Source: Toxonevra muliebris
Lineage: Eukaryota > Arthropoda > Insecta > Diptera > Pallopteridae
NCBI GenBank assembly: GCA_963691655.1
Contig: OY829326.1
Location: 72,905,235-72,969,234 of the forward strand
Reading direction: 5' to 3'
Length of the DNA stretch: 64,000 nt
The notes beneath the pieces are model-generated. The model ran no database searches. It saw nothing but the letters and a program-made list of their open reading frames with translations, and was not told the origin of the DNA. Positions 49,961 through 62,091 of the stretch are shown one piece after another; the stretch's first letter is position 1; each line of letters starts with the position of its first letter. Made by a program: the position numbers and the translations under genes.

Positions 49961-50604
49961 AGCAAAAAAAAAATGCAAAAAAAAAAAGAAATGAATAGTG
50001 ATTTCATTAAACCTAGGTTAACCCGAACTTTGTACTAAAAATCAGTACTAAAACTGTAAAATCAGTATATACAAGCCAATACATTTTTCAGTTATTTATT
50101 CGTTTATTAACAAAACATAAATAATTTAATTGCTATTTAATATTACAGTTATTTTTGCTTGGCCTTTAAGCATTCCTATTTTTTAAATTTTTTGGTTGCA
50201 TTAGAGTGAGGAATTGGAAATTTCTATTTATTTTCTTTTTTTTTAATTTTATAAATTTGTGTTGCATTTTAATTTCAAAAATTCAGTTTCTAGATAATAT
50301 GGATAGTTTCATCAAGCTTCGACTAAAAAACAGGAAAATGGTATCCGATACTCCTCAAATCTTTATGAACACGACTGGAATAGTGTTGGGATATAACAAC
50401 ATAAAAAAATTTGCTTATTACTTTATGGTTTGTAACCCGTTTCATTAGGGTTTGAAAAGAAAAAGTTTTAAAAATTTTTTAGACCACTGCGAACCTAGTC
50501 TGACAGTTTCAGTGTTTAATATTTTTGCTTAAGCCTACAAAATTCTAATGTAAAAAAGCAAATGTGAGCTTCTTGAGATATGTCTTCGAATCTCCCTCTC
50601 ATGT

Positions 50605-51185
50605 CATTTAAAAATTTTGTTCCCAAATTTTATTTATTTATTTTTATTTGGAAGAAAATTATGTACAGCTCTTTTAATAAAAATAGCAGCGACATTACGA
50701 GCAAATGTAAAATCTTGAAGATTTTTTTCCGATATATTGAAATAAAATTTAGTTGGAAATTACACTCTGAAGCCTTAGGTATCTAAAACATAAGAACTTT
50801 TTATCTGTAGAGTGAAGTAAAGACAGCAAAGTAGTAATGATCTGCAGAGAGACGCAAAGGACCCTACGAACCCGTCGTTGTGGCATTAGTATTAAAATAA
50901 TTGAGTAGAAACATGAAAAATTTTACAGAAAAAGTTCCAATTCGCTTTTACCAGGATACTATTTCTCAAGCTAGTTTTATGAACAGCAAACTTTTTGGGT
51001 TGTAGAGAATTTTAATTTTTTGCAATTTTTATACAAATTCTTATAATTTGGATACCTAAATTTTATTTCTATATAGTGGAAAAAAAAAAATTTTCAAGAT
51101 TTTTCGCTTGCTTATAATGCCGCTGCTATTTTTATGAAAAGAGCTGTAAATTTACTTTTCGTAACATTTTCATTTAAAAAAAAAT
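50605..51185. repeat. Foldback element with about 150-bp inverted arms
   Basis: The left arm 50605-50765 and right arm 51055-51185 are inverted copies: ACAGCTCTTTTAATAAAAAT then AGCAGCGACATTA, TCTTGAAGATTTTTTTCC and TTGAAATAAAATTTAG pair with the complement of the right arm. Identity is about 80 percent by eye. It abuts the start of a mariner element. Confidence 0.7.
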
Positions 51186-51199
51186 TGTTATATTGGATT

Positions 51200-52215
51200 A
51201 CCACCTTGATCAAAAAGTTCCCGGAATAACCACCGTGTGGCGCTGCCATCGTTCCGATTTGAGTTCTGTTTTTTTTGTTAAGTTGGTACATCTGTTGTTG
51301 ATATTCCCTCTAAATCTTAGCGTCATAGCCAAGAGCACATCTATCTCTATGTGTGTTGGCGATTTTTTACAATTTTAGGAATGGATTTAAATTTGCAACA
51401 ACGAACTTGTATTAAATTTCGCGTAAAAAACCGATTTAATGGTGCGCGAACGTTGGAAAAGTGTTTCGGCAACGATTCTCTAAAGAAAACGGTCATTCAC
51501 CAGTGGCACGAGCGGTTCAAAAGTGGTCGTGAGTCAATCGAAGATGATGAACGCTGTGGCAGACCATCGACATCGAAAACCGACGAAAACGTTGATAAAG
51601 TAAAAGAAATTTTGGTCAATAACCGCAAGTTAACCATCAGAGAGATAGCGGAGGACGTGAACATTGCCTATGGATCCGTCCAAGACATTTTGATTAATGA
51701 TTTGGGTTTCCGTCGTGTAGCAGCAAAGTTGGTGCCAAAAGACTTCAATTTCATGCAAAAAAGAGACCGTGTTAACATCGCAAAAGATATGATTTGCGAG
51801 GCTGAATCCGATCCCACATTCATCAAAAGGATCATTACTGGAGACGAGACGTGGGTTTATGAGTATGACACGCAATCCAAACATCAGGCAAGTGAATGGC
51901 GTTCACCAAATGAGCCGAGACTAAAAAAAACACGTCGTTTTCGGTCAATGCTCACGGTTTTCATGGATTACAACGGTGTAGTGCATCATGAATTTTTTTC
52001 AGAAGGCCAGACAGTAAACAAAGAGTATTATTTGGGCGTTATGTGACGTTTGCGTGAAGCGATTCACCGAAAGAGACCAAAATTGTGGACAGAAAACTCG
52101 TGGATTTGGCACCATGATAACGCACCGTCGCACAGTGCCATCATTATTCCTAATTTTTTGGCGAAAAATGCACAAAAACCATCCAACAGCCACCAAATAC
52201 TATTAAAAGTTTCAC
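51200..52215 (+). pseudogene. mariner element, transposase with one in-frame stop and a deleted 3' end
   Basis: The 5' end has the mariner-like CTTGATCAAAAAGTTCCCGG (51208). The transposase starts at 51381 (MDLNLQQRTCIKFRVKNRFN) and is open to a TGA at 52044-52046. The same frame then continues: LREAIHRKRPKLWTENSWIW and HHDNAPSHSA. Seen: HTH region (LTIREIAEDVNIAYGSVQDI), linker (VPKDFNFMQKRD), first catalytic Asp in TGDETWVYEYD and second in HHDNAPSH. The third Asp region (YSPDL) and the 3' TIR are absent because the match stops at about 52195. Only a single nonsense change lies within 250 codons, so this is a recent copy. Confidence 0.92.
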
Positions 52216-53640
52216 ACTATTACCTTTCAAAGAAGTCTACATTTATAAAAATCCGATAATGCTTTCTATTTTTAGTAATTTTTAAGCTTTTTCCACTATA
52301 AAAATATCAATGCAGAAAAAAATACTTTACTTTAATAGCTCAAAATAACTGTAAGCCCAAAATTATTCAATAGAACTTCTCTCTTTTAGAATACAAAGTA
52401 AAAAAATACACATAAAAAATAGTGTCGAACAGTGTTATTTAGATGTAACCAAATTACAAATTTGTATTTATAATATAAATTTGAAAAAAACTAATTCAAA
52501 ATCAAAAAATTTTCTTACTAATTTAAGAATTTTGAGAAGCAGTATTTAAAAAAAGTGATGTTGGAAAAAAATTACTACCTTGTGTATAGACAACAATCCG
52601 CCAAAATGGACTAAATTACGCCTATTAGAAGAATTTAAGGCGATAATAAATCGAATGCCTTTAACGCCATAATCATCAAACATTGTTACTTTTAAATCAA
52701 AGTGGATGATGATTTGGTAAAGTAGTAGATAGAGCAGGTGTGTAAATTCAAAGGCAAAACCTTTGTATTGAAAAATATTTTGTTTTCCATTTCGTGAATA
52801 CAAAATTACTCTGCATAACAGCAAGTGTTTTTGAGGTTTTATACGTTTTATACCCACATCATTTTTGGGCACGTATAATGTGTCATAATTTTTATACATG
52901 CCAACGCTGGTCACAATTCAGATACTATTTTGAAGTCTCATTTTGTTGAACAGTGTTATTTAATATTTTAAATGAAATGATTGTCATCATTGGTTGTGTA
53001 ATAACGTGCAATTTCCACACTGGAATTTCCACTTTAGTTAACTGCGCCACATTTTGTTATTTTCCTCATAATTACTATTGTGTACTTATTGACGCATTTT
53101 AACAATGGGGGTTTACTGTAGTAATCTAACAAATACTTAAATATTTTGATAGCCTGTAATCTCACAGCGAACAAAATCTAGCTTAAAATTTTAGCACGTT
53201 CATGTTTCTTATGCAAACGATAAATTCTTTCTACTTACATACAACACGCTCATACAATTTTTCTATTGTTTCAAAAATATATGATACATTATATGAATTT
53301 GTTTCCAGCACTTGAAAATTCTCCCCCACTTGAAAGTTCATAAACCTAAATTAAAACCCTGAGCTTGTAATTTTTCTCTTCTCAGTAAGTACTTTGGCTT
53401 CACTTTCATTGTTTCATTGTGTGAAACTGTGTGAAAATCTTTAAAGATTTTATTTTTGCTTTTCAATGAGAACTTGCGTTACTGACACGATAGTAGCATG
53501 TTTTGTAGTAGGAATATCATATTCTAACAAGTACTTTTATTTTAATTGGTATAGTAACTACCTGCATATACATACTTATATCTTTAATTAAAGATTTAGA
53601 TTGTTTCTAATGATAATTTACTTTAGGTTTTTATAAAATT
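52216..53640. other. AT-rich non-coding DNA
   Basis: Contains the second copy of the 46.25-kb dispersed repeat (52911-52960). A 122-codon open frame on minus (52914-52546) starts next to that repeat. Its first half (YDTLYVPKNDVGIKRIKPQK) looks protein-like and its second half looks like AT-rich noise; I cannot name it. Confidence 0.35.
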
Positions 53641-53649
53641 AGTTTGCAT

Positions 53650-54662
53650 CAGTGGTGGAAAATTATGAAAAAGGTAAACAAAAATTGCGAAAAGGCTAAA
53701 AAAGGAGCTAAAAAACACAAAAGACAGTATAAAGTCTAAAAAAGTCACACAAAAAATTGGAAGCCAGTTACAATTCAAAATTTTTTAATTTTATTCAAAA
53801 AATGCATTCAAATGCTTTTCAAACCCCTCTGATTCCAAATACTCTTGATTCACATTTTTTTTTGCATGGTTTTTTAATAATCTCCCAATGACTTTTTTAC
53901 ACGGTTCTTCAACAAATGCTTGTAAGTACATCTTTAGAAATAAAGAAGCTGCTTGCGGCATCACCTCTTTCGTACTCTTTTGCGGTATTACAGCAATTCG
54001 ATCAGCTGACCATTATTACTTCAAAACAAAACTCGCGAAGATAAGTTTTATTACCACGTTTTTATTAACTCGCTTTCTTGTCTGTTTGTTTGTTAGAGTT
54101 CCGTACGTAACAGCTACGAAGAATATATTTAAAATCGAAAAATAAAATTATTTTCAGAGGTTTTGTTAATAAATCGAAAATAATTATTATTTGTGTGCAA
54201 AAAAAAAGATTAAAAATCAATTGAAATTATATAATATTTTTTTGTAGTAATTCAAAAATTACTCAAAATTTTAAGACGGACTAAAAAATATAAAATAATT
54301 TTTCCTAGCCCTATACAGATTCCTAACTCCATGTAGACAGTCGTGAAAATTTGTGATTGCGAATTTTTAATAGCTATAAAAATACTTGGAAGATTTAGAG
54401 GAAAAAAAGATAAGTAGTAAGGAGTGTATAGAATAGCTGCATTGAACCGCTAATAAAAATTCACAATTTCTTTGTTTCCATATGTTCTAAATTCCAAAAT
54501 ATCGGCCATTAAAATTAGTAAACGATTAAAAAGTACAATGGGTAGAAAAACCCAAAAAAGTCATTTATTACTTAGAAAAAAGCCAATAGAAAAATGGCAA
54601 AAAGAAGCAAAGTAAAATGTAGGTACACTTGATTGTCATTTTACAAGGTTAATCCGCCCCTG
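53650..54662. mobile_element. Possible hAT-type element, ends only
   Basis: CAGTGGTGGAAAATTATG at 53650 and, complemented, CAGGGGCGGATTAACCTTG at 54662 share the CAGKGGYGGA end typical of hAT elements. No matching 8-bp flank and no transposase were found, so the pairing may be chance. Confidence 0.3.
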
Positions 54663-54835
54663 AAAAACCCATGTAAAAAAAGGCATGGATTTAATATAAA
54701 TTTACAGCTAGCTCAAACCCACAAATATGTGTAAAGTTTTGAATTTTTTCTTTCGATCCAATATATAAAAACAAAAAATCATTTTTTTCCTGAGAAAAAA
54801 AATTAAAATCAAAATATGATATACATATAAGCACA

Positions 54836-55540
54836 TGAGTTGTATGACAGGTACCACGCCCACTTGACATTTAGAATTCAAACTCCACTATAACCTTGGT
54901 AATGATAAATAATACTTGCATATCAAATTTTAGCACCGTACTACAAACTGTTCCAGAGATATAACATAATGAGTATTCAGGCTATATGGGAAGTGCCACA
55001 CCCCCTATCTCCCGAATCTCACCCACATATTTTCCGTAGTATGGTATTTATAACTAACATATTTATACAAAATTTCAATACTGTACTGTGAATCAGTGGC
55101 GTGCCTAGCATTTACTGATGAGGTAAGCCCAGTGCACATACTAAAAGAGCTATTGAACTTCCTGTTAGAATCAACGAGATAGCATGTTATGAAAACATAC
55201 ATTTTAAAATTTTAAAAGCCTCGTAAAACCCAACTTGATGAACTGCGATAGCATGAATGCTTGTATTTTATATAATCCACATTTTGTTGATACATACCAT
55301 GGTATACTAGCTATTGATCTATACATACATACTAACTATTGATCTTTCAGTTTGAAACAAAAGAAGTAATTTTGTAAATAAATATGGTACAAATTTTCAA
55401 TTACCAACTCTTAGGCAAGCCCGGCTTTTGGGCTTATATGGACGTACCGCCACTGCTGTAAATGTTTCTGAAGATATACCCAAGAAATCATATGAGTTGT
55501 ATAGAAGGTGCCACGCCCACTTCTCCTAACGACTTTTTGA
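54836..55540. repeat. About 143-bp tandem repeat, three units, split by a hAT MITE
   Basis: The marker GCCACGCCCACTT (variants at 54853, 54995, 55510) recurs at 142 bp and, after removing the 370 bp of MITE plus duplication, at 145 bp. Each unit also carries an ACTGTWAAT-like and a CCARRGATATA-like block. Confidence 0.7.
55094..55455. mobile_element. 362-bp hAT MITE with 8-bp duplication
   Basis: The ends CAGTGGCGTGCCTAGC and, complemented, CAGTGGCGGTACGTCC share CAGTGGCG. The flanks CTGTGAAT (55086-55093) and CTGTAAAT (55456-55463) differ by one base. No coding capacity was found. Confidence 0.8.
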
Positions 55541-58500
55541 ATATATATATATATAAAAAGATATAAACTAATGCTATTTTAAGTAGGGTAGTATCAATTC
55601 TTCTCCGTGAGGCACCTTAATGTATGTTAGCTACACTTTTAATAATTTTCCATACAAATGCGGTCTGAATGCATGCAAATGATGTCATTTCAGTGTATAT
55701 TCTGAATTTATTCTAAGGTTCGTGCATTCAATTTGGGTGTCTAGTTTTTATTAAAAATAAAATGCGTGTGATTTTGGTTTTGTGTTAGTGTATACATATT
55801 TTATTTAGTAATATTTTATATTGCGAAATATTTTATGACGCCGCCAATTTTGTGGGTCAACTGACATGCAAAACAAGTTTAACTTGCTTCAAATTAATGA
55901 AAAAATAATGTTATGTTACAAATACTAAAAGTTTTTCATAAATTCTAATACAACAAATTTGTTACCTAACCAATAAATAAATAAAAATATTTTACCTTTT
56001 GATATTAATTGATTCGGGTCGTCTCTCTCTCTCTTTCTATCTCTGAGCCCACATTATAAAAATAAATAAACGTCTTTATTATGCTCGATTTGAACAATCG
56101 AGCAAACTTAAATATTTGACAATAAATAATGTATGTATGTATGTGTATCCAAGTACATTTGTTAATAGTTTTGTACTTTGGTAGGCACACGCACCACAAG
56201 ACCAGTCAAACCCACTATACTAAAAATCAAAAGCCAAACTAAAAATAAAAATAAACAAAAATAAAAATAAAAACCGGTACAATAAAAATCAAAAAAACTC
56301 ATAACTAGTAACGAAATGCACATACCATATACATAACTAAATACAGTAAGTGACAAAACAAAAAATACTCACAAGTTTATTGCATACACAAAATTGGATA
56401 ATCTCGCAGACGATCTCATAAACCAGGCAGACAGATATATGTGCACAGATAGATAGGCGTTTTTGAACATGTACATATGTCTGTCTCTCTTGCCTTTTTT
56501 GGTTTAATGTTTTGCTTTTTAATGCAGTTTTGTTAACTCGGCTCTTAACAGTGTATTGACCTTATACGTAATCACTCAATTTACAATAAATCAAATGCTT
56601 CTAAACTACAACAATCGAAATAGTCGGAATACGTTGTTTTTTTTTCATTCTTATTTTCAAAATAATTTCATTTTTAAAGTCTTCCATATCAACATTTTAA
56701 TTTTTACCCATTTTTTGTAGCACAAAAGTAGGTGACGTTAAGCACCGTTATTTATACTTGTATTCACTCTCCTCCTATTGTAGCGAGAGTTAATTGTTAC
56801 TTTTATTTTGTAACTTAAATAAATTCTTTGTTTTCATTACCAAGTAACCCAACCCAACTTAATCAAATTTTGTATTTAGTTTGTTTAATCAACAATTAAA
56901 TGAGATTTTTTCATTTTCGCTGGCAAGTCCATAGCTCACGACGTCACACTTGCGCGGTTAGCGTCATAATCATCATTACCACAGAGAAAGAGAGACAGAG
57001 AGCTAGACAGACCAGACAGACGGACAACATCGATGACAAACTCAGTAAAAGAAGCGTATTAATTTAACATTGCACTTATGTACCCAGGGTCAGTAGCAGC
57101 CAGTAGCATTATTTGCATTTGTTGGGTTTTTATTTGATTTTATTTTCACAACGACAACAATAGCAAAAAAAAAAAAAAACAAAAATTTGCCAGCGTAACG
57201 AAATTCACTTGTATGGAAAGGAATTTCCTCTTTGTTATTGTTATAGAAGTATGTAAGTAGCAGTGAAAAGTGTGGGAGGGGTATGTCTACATATACATAG
57301 ATGTATATAAATATATTCGTTGAATACGTTTGCGATTACAAAAAAAAAAAAAACACAATTTAATTTTGACTTTTGTTAGTTATGGTATATTAAAAAAAAG
57401 TATATACGAAATCTTTATCATGAAATAACTACATGAAATCATTTATAAATATTCGTGGTTTATATGTAGAAATTTTGGTTTTGAGATCTTTGTCGTAAAT
57501 AATGAACGAAGATAATCATCATATCTCTGAGGAATCTAACAGATAACATGACTTGCTAGAACCGCGTTGAGATTGTAATTGATTATTTTTCAAAAAGGGT
57601 CACATAGGCAGTCAGGATTGCTTAAAACTCCCAATTTGTGAAAGATATCTCGAGTTCTTCCTGCAGATGTATGAAAGTTTTTGAGTTTGCATTACGAACT
57701 TCTAGGTAGACTTAGAAATCTGCCATGTTTGTTATTCCTCATTGCAACCAACTCTCAGACCAGCTTAACCCGGCGTCAATGAACATACTTTTTGTTACAT
57801 CGTCAATGAACCCGAGTTACAATAAATCTTTAAAGGAAAACTAGATTTTATTTTTTAATTTTATAAAACATATTTAAAGTGCAAAAAAAAACAATAATAA
57901 CTCTTAAATATATTTTTTTGAAAGAAAAAGATAAGATTAACAAAATCAGCCTAAAACCACTGATCAGAACTGATATTGTAGTGGTCTTGAATTTGTTATA
58001 TACATATACTATATAATATTGGCTACCATCTTCAGCAGTGTGCTCTTGCTCCCCATGATGATTTTGCATGGCTTTGTAGTATTTTGTTTCTTCTTAACAA
58101 AAAATATTCTGATATTCTGAAAATATATAATTTTGTAATTATTTCTACTCTTTCAAAACTTTCATATTTTTGGGGTTTTATTAAAAGATAAATTAAGTAA
58201 GCGGAAAAATTTAAAAAAAAATTCAATTAATCATAAATGAGTACTAAGTAATTACGTGACATCCTCTTTTCCTGACACTTTTTACTCTCTCTTTTGATTG
58301 TTTCCTGAAGGGAAACTGTTCTCGCTTTAATTAATGTTTTTAGAAAAAGCGGAATGGAAAAGTATATATAATAAAACTGTTTCTAGATTTATTTTCGACT
58401 TGAATAGCGCTCAACCACTTTTTTTTAAAATACATGCCTTGATGTAATTGCATTGAGTCTGTGCCATAACTAGATGCAATACCGCAACTATTTCTTTCTT

Positions 58501-58545
58501 TCGGGGAATTTTGAAAAGTATCACTATGAAATTAAAAACCTCAGG
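55541..58545. other. AT-rich non-coding DNA, nothing recognised
   Basis: Contains poly-A runs (57166, 57340) and CT/GA stretches (56024, 56985). No exon or TE protein was found. Confidence 0.4.
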
Positions 58546-59095
58546 AAAGCGTCATGCTTCAAGAACGACCTGGCAAAAATTTTCAAGAGGCTTTGAAAGA
58601 GAGCCCAGAAGGTCCTAATTTACTCATTAAAGGCAAGCACCAGAAATCAGCGGCAGAAGTAGCTTTTTTTCCTCTGAGAACTGGACAAAGACGGTAACTG
58701 CGAAATGGTATACTGATATCTGCTTACCACAAGTTTTCGAAAACTTCTTGGGCAACCAGAAAAAAGATGAACTGCGCTGCTACTTTTTGTATCAGGATAA
58801 CGGCCCCGCTCACACTGCTGAAACTTCGATGCGTTCTCAAGGATTGAAGAAATTTGTCCAGCACCATATTCCCCCAACCTAGTGCCGTGATTTCCGGTTG
58901 TGTTTGAAAATAAAAAAAATTTAAGAGGAAAGGTCTCAGCAACATTGATATTGATATCGAAGTTTGCAAACCTAAAAAATAGCTGGATTTGAGGACTGTT
59001 TTTCGAAGTGGAACTGGCTTCAAAAACGTATAGAAATTAATGGCAGTTATGGCGAAAAATTTAAAAACGATGAAGATTAAATTTATGAAATTAAA
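58546..59095 (+). pseudogene. Second mariner-type transposase relic
   Basis: The + strand reads VTAKWYTDICLPQVFENF, QDNGPAHTAETSMRSQGL (second catalytic Asp), a CRDF remnant of the third region and a C-terminal FRSGTGFKNV piece, with frameshifts and stops. It belongs to a lineage different from the element at 51.2 kb (WYTDICLPQVF and QDNGPAH against HHDNAPSH). Confidence 0.7.
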
Positions 59096-60780
59096 ATTGT
59101 TTTTGGCCTTTTCTATGAAGCGAACTTAGTGAACTTTTGTTAGTCTCTCCGAGTACTTTATATTGCATGAGAGACAAGTTTGAATAAGTTTAGTAAAAGT
59201 GCAATACTAAAATACAAATGTTCCTAATTTAATTTTTGCTTTTAATGAAATAAAATTTGTTCTTTGTTAAAGTTTAATATGAAAGCATGCATTTATATAT
59301 CTGTTCATTTTTTCAACTAAATATTTTTATATATATGTACATTTGGTATATATGCACTCAAAATTTATGTGTGATTATTTAAAATGAATTTCACAAATAA
59401 TAATAAATTTATACTTAAATAAACCAACAATAGACATAAACAATAAGTAATCAAACAAACCTAAACGACTTTTCATTCGCTCATTATTCACATACATATA
59501 TATTTTAAAAAGAAATTTATTAACACATTCGCTTCATGTTTCGCACTTTTCATACGCAAAACAATTTCAAATTATATATAAACTTAACTACGAAAAAAAA
59601 AATATTTATATACAAATATAATTCTCAGAGTTGCACTAATAGCCAGCATAATTAACAATAAAGTGTGATGTGATATGGATGAATTATACTCTACTCTAGT
59701 CTACTTTATTCCACGCAACTCATTCGATCATTCATGCCACATTCAATTCAATGCAATTGCATGTTGTTGATGTGTCAAAGAATTTGAATTTATTACACTA
59801 ATAATATGTGCTGAGGTTGAAATAGCATATACATGATCCCGTCCTCCTCCTCTCTCCTATTGTATATGTATTTGCAATAAAATGCTTAAATATATTTCAA
59901 TTTTATTGGCAACACTTTCACGTTACTCTGCTAATGTGTTCAATGCATATTTATAAGCATGCGCGCACTTTTGCTGTGGATTTTCTTTTAATTATTTCTT
60001 CTTTCTTTTGTATTATTTATTTTTTTTTTTGTGTTTTGTAAATTTCTTTTGAAATTTCACTTATATAAATGCATAGATACCCCTTTTTTGCACATATGTA
60101 CTGGAAAGTGAAGTGTGAAATTTATCCAATTGGCAACACCTGTAACAAATAACGAATATGAAATATTGCTCGTTTTCTGTACTTGGGCAGTATTTATTTA
60201 TACAGTTTATTTTGAAATTCTTGTTTATTGCTTCAGAAAAAAAATATTCATAGCTATTTACAAAAGTTTTGCGGAGTAATCATTTCTACACTTAAAAAGC
60301 AGTATTTTAAATGCTCAAAAGAGCTTGTATATTTTATGAGAAACCATATATTTAGCTTGGCCAACTACAAAGTACATAGATACTGAGGAATGAGCTGATA
60401 AATTTTTTTTTATTATAATTTAAAAAGACTAATTCTTTTGTGAATTAATATTTGTGTGTGAGTCAAAAACACTACACGAGACCGGATTTCTAATTGAGCT
60501 TTCGATCTCTCTGATAACCCAATCTTTTGAAAAATTATCGGTTAGTATTTCTCTATACAAAAGTTTAAAGTTTTGCTGCAGTCAAATTCAAACACTTAGT
60601 TTACAAAAAATTTTTTGTTTTATCTCCTGAATTTTTTTTTTTATTAGGAACATGAGGGGTAAATAGATCTTATAGGTCGCAGTGCATTCCCCAACAATAA
60701 TAATAATAAAACATGTGCGACTTTAGAAATGACTAATTCAATTGTTTTTTATGCTTTACTATCTTTATTCTGTAAAAAAA
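59096..60780. other. AT-rich non-coding DNA
   Basis: Holds the second copy of the 27.3-kb dispersed repeat (60667-60709). Nothing else was recognised. Confidence 0.4.
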
Positions 60781-60781
60781 A

Positions 60782-61085
60782 ACTGGGAACAGTTTAATTT
60801 CTTAGTGGGAACAGTTCATATTAGGTTATTTTTTAGTTACAAATGATTTATATTTTTTCTGCCATCTTTTGAGGTAAAATTATGTGTGGGAACAGTTTTA
60901 TTGCCAAATAGGAATAGTTGCTAAATTATGGAAAATGCTTTGTATTTAGTATTTTTTATCACTTCTACAGTTGAGAACAGTTTTATTGTCAAGTGGGAAC
61001 AGTTTTTTAATTATGACAAATTTATCTCATCAGTTTTTTTTAATACTTTTCTATCATGTCTACAGTTTACAACAGTATAAAAACA
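60782..61085. repeat. Minisatellite of GGGAACAGTT-bearing units
   Basis: GGGAACAGTT or GAGAACAGTT occurs at 60785, 60807, 60888, 60973 and 60994, followed by TTTATTG and a TTTTTTATCAYTTCTACAGT-like block. Units are about 85-105 bp, at least three, and imperfect. Confidence 0.7.
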
Positions 61086-61366
61086 GTTTACAACGGTAGG
61101 TAGAATTTTTAAATTATTAGACAACTATTTTCTTGGCACGCTGTTGAATACCAGTATTAAAAAGGACAACATAGGAGCCCCTTTGGCAAACCTATGAGCT
61201 AGTGTTAACCTCTGAAGGGTTTCATTGGCGATAACTGACAATGGAAAATGTTTTTTTTTCTCATTTATAACAGTTATGAATCAACGTAAAAATATTTCTT
61301 GTAAAATAAAAGTTACCGGCAATATAAAAAATTATTCTCATTCGTAATACTTATTTATCAACTTAA

Positions 61367-62087
61367 CCCTTTCGGTACCATGGTGACACCGGTGTCACAT
61401 GATTAATTTTTGTGATTTTTTAATAACTTCCAATAAATTTTTTTAAACTTAGGGTTTTTGGAAAAAAAACTGATGGTTCTTTAATTTCAATTAAAAAATT
61501 TGCAAATATATTTTTGGTAACGGTACTGTAGTAGATCAAAGTGAAAGAAATTGTGTTTCTTTTTTAATTTTCAATCGCTAAACATTTTTACAAAATTTGT
61601 CCAAATGCACCAAATTTTTAATGTGCTGCAAAAAAAACTATTCACTCAAACATGATTTCCCATATTTTTAAATTTTTGTTTATTTTTTTGGTTTTTGTTT
61701 GGGTCACCGGTGACCCTAAAATTTTTAATGGAAAAATTTTAGGAACTTTTCTACAATGAAATGGGGGTCGAAGAATGGGAATCTGGACTCGGTTTTGCTC
61801 TATCGGTTCTAGTTTCCTTAAGGTCAACAATGGGTTAAGTGAAAAATTAATAATAAGTTACTTTGTCTATCTTTAAAAAAATATCTAATAAAAATATACA
61901 GGAAAACTTTGTCAAAAATTCCCACGAAGGACCACTGGGTCATCGGTGACCCATGAAAGTTCGAACCTTTAGAAGCACAAAATGTCTGTTTTGATCAAAA
62001 ATTGTAACAAGAAATGGGGGTCAGACAATATGAATCCAGATTCGGTTTTGCGCCATCTACTCTGGTTTTTCTACGGTGCCGAAAGGG
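61367..62087. mobile_element. 721-bp TTAA-type element with internal GGTGACC palindromes
   Basis: TTAA lies at 61363-61366 on the left and TTGA at 62088-62091 on the right. The TIR CCCTTTCGGTACC against CCCTTTCGGCACC extends for about 15 bp. Inside, 16-bp palindromes occur at 61383 (GTGACACCGGTGTCAC), 61701 (GGGTCACCGGTGACCC) and 61937 (one mismatch). The segment from GAAATGGGGGTC to GGTTTTGC is present twice (61758 and 62013). No transposase was found. Confidence 0.8.
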
Positions 62088-62091
62088 TTGA

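Noticed and set aside
52546..52914. 122-codon frame on minus
   Set aside because: It has no splice partners or recognisable domain, the second half is AT-rich low complexity, and it starts at a dispersed repeat.
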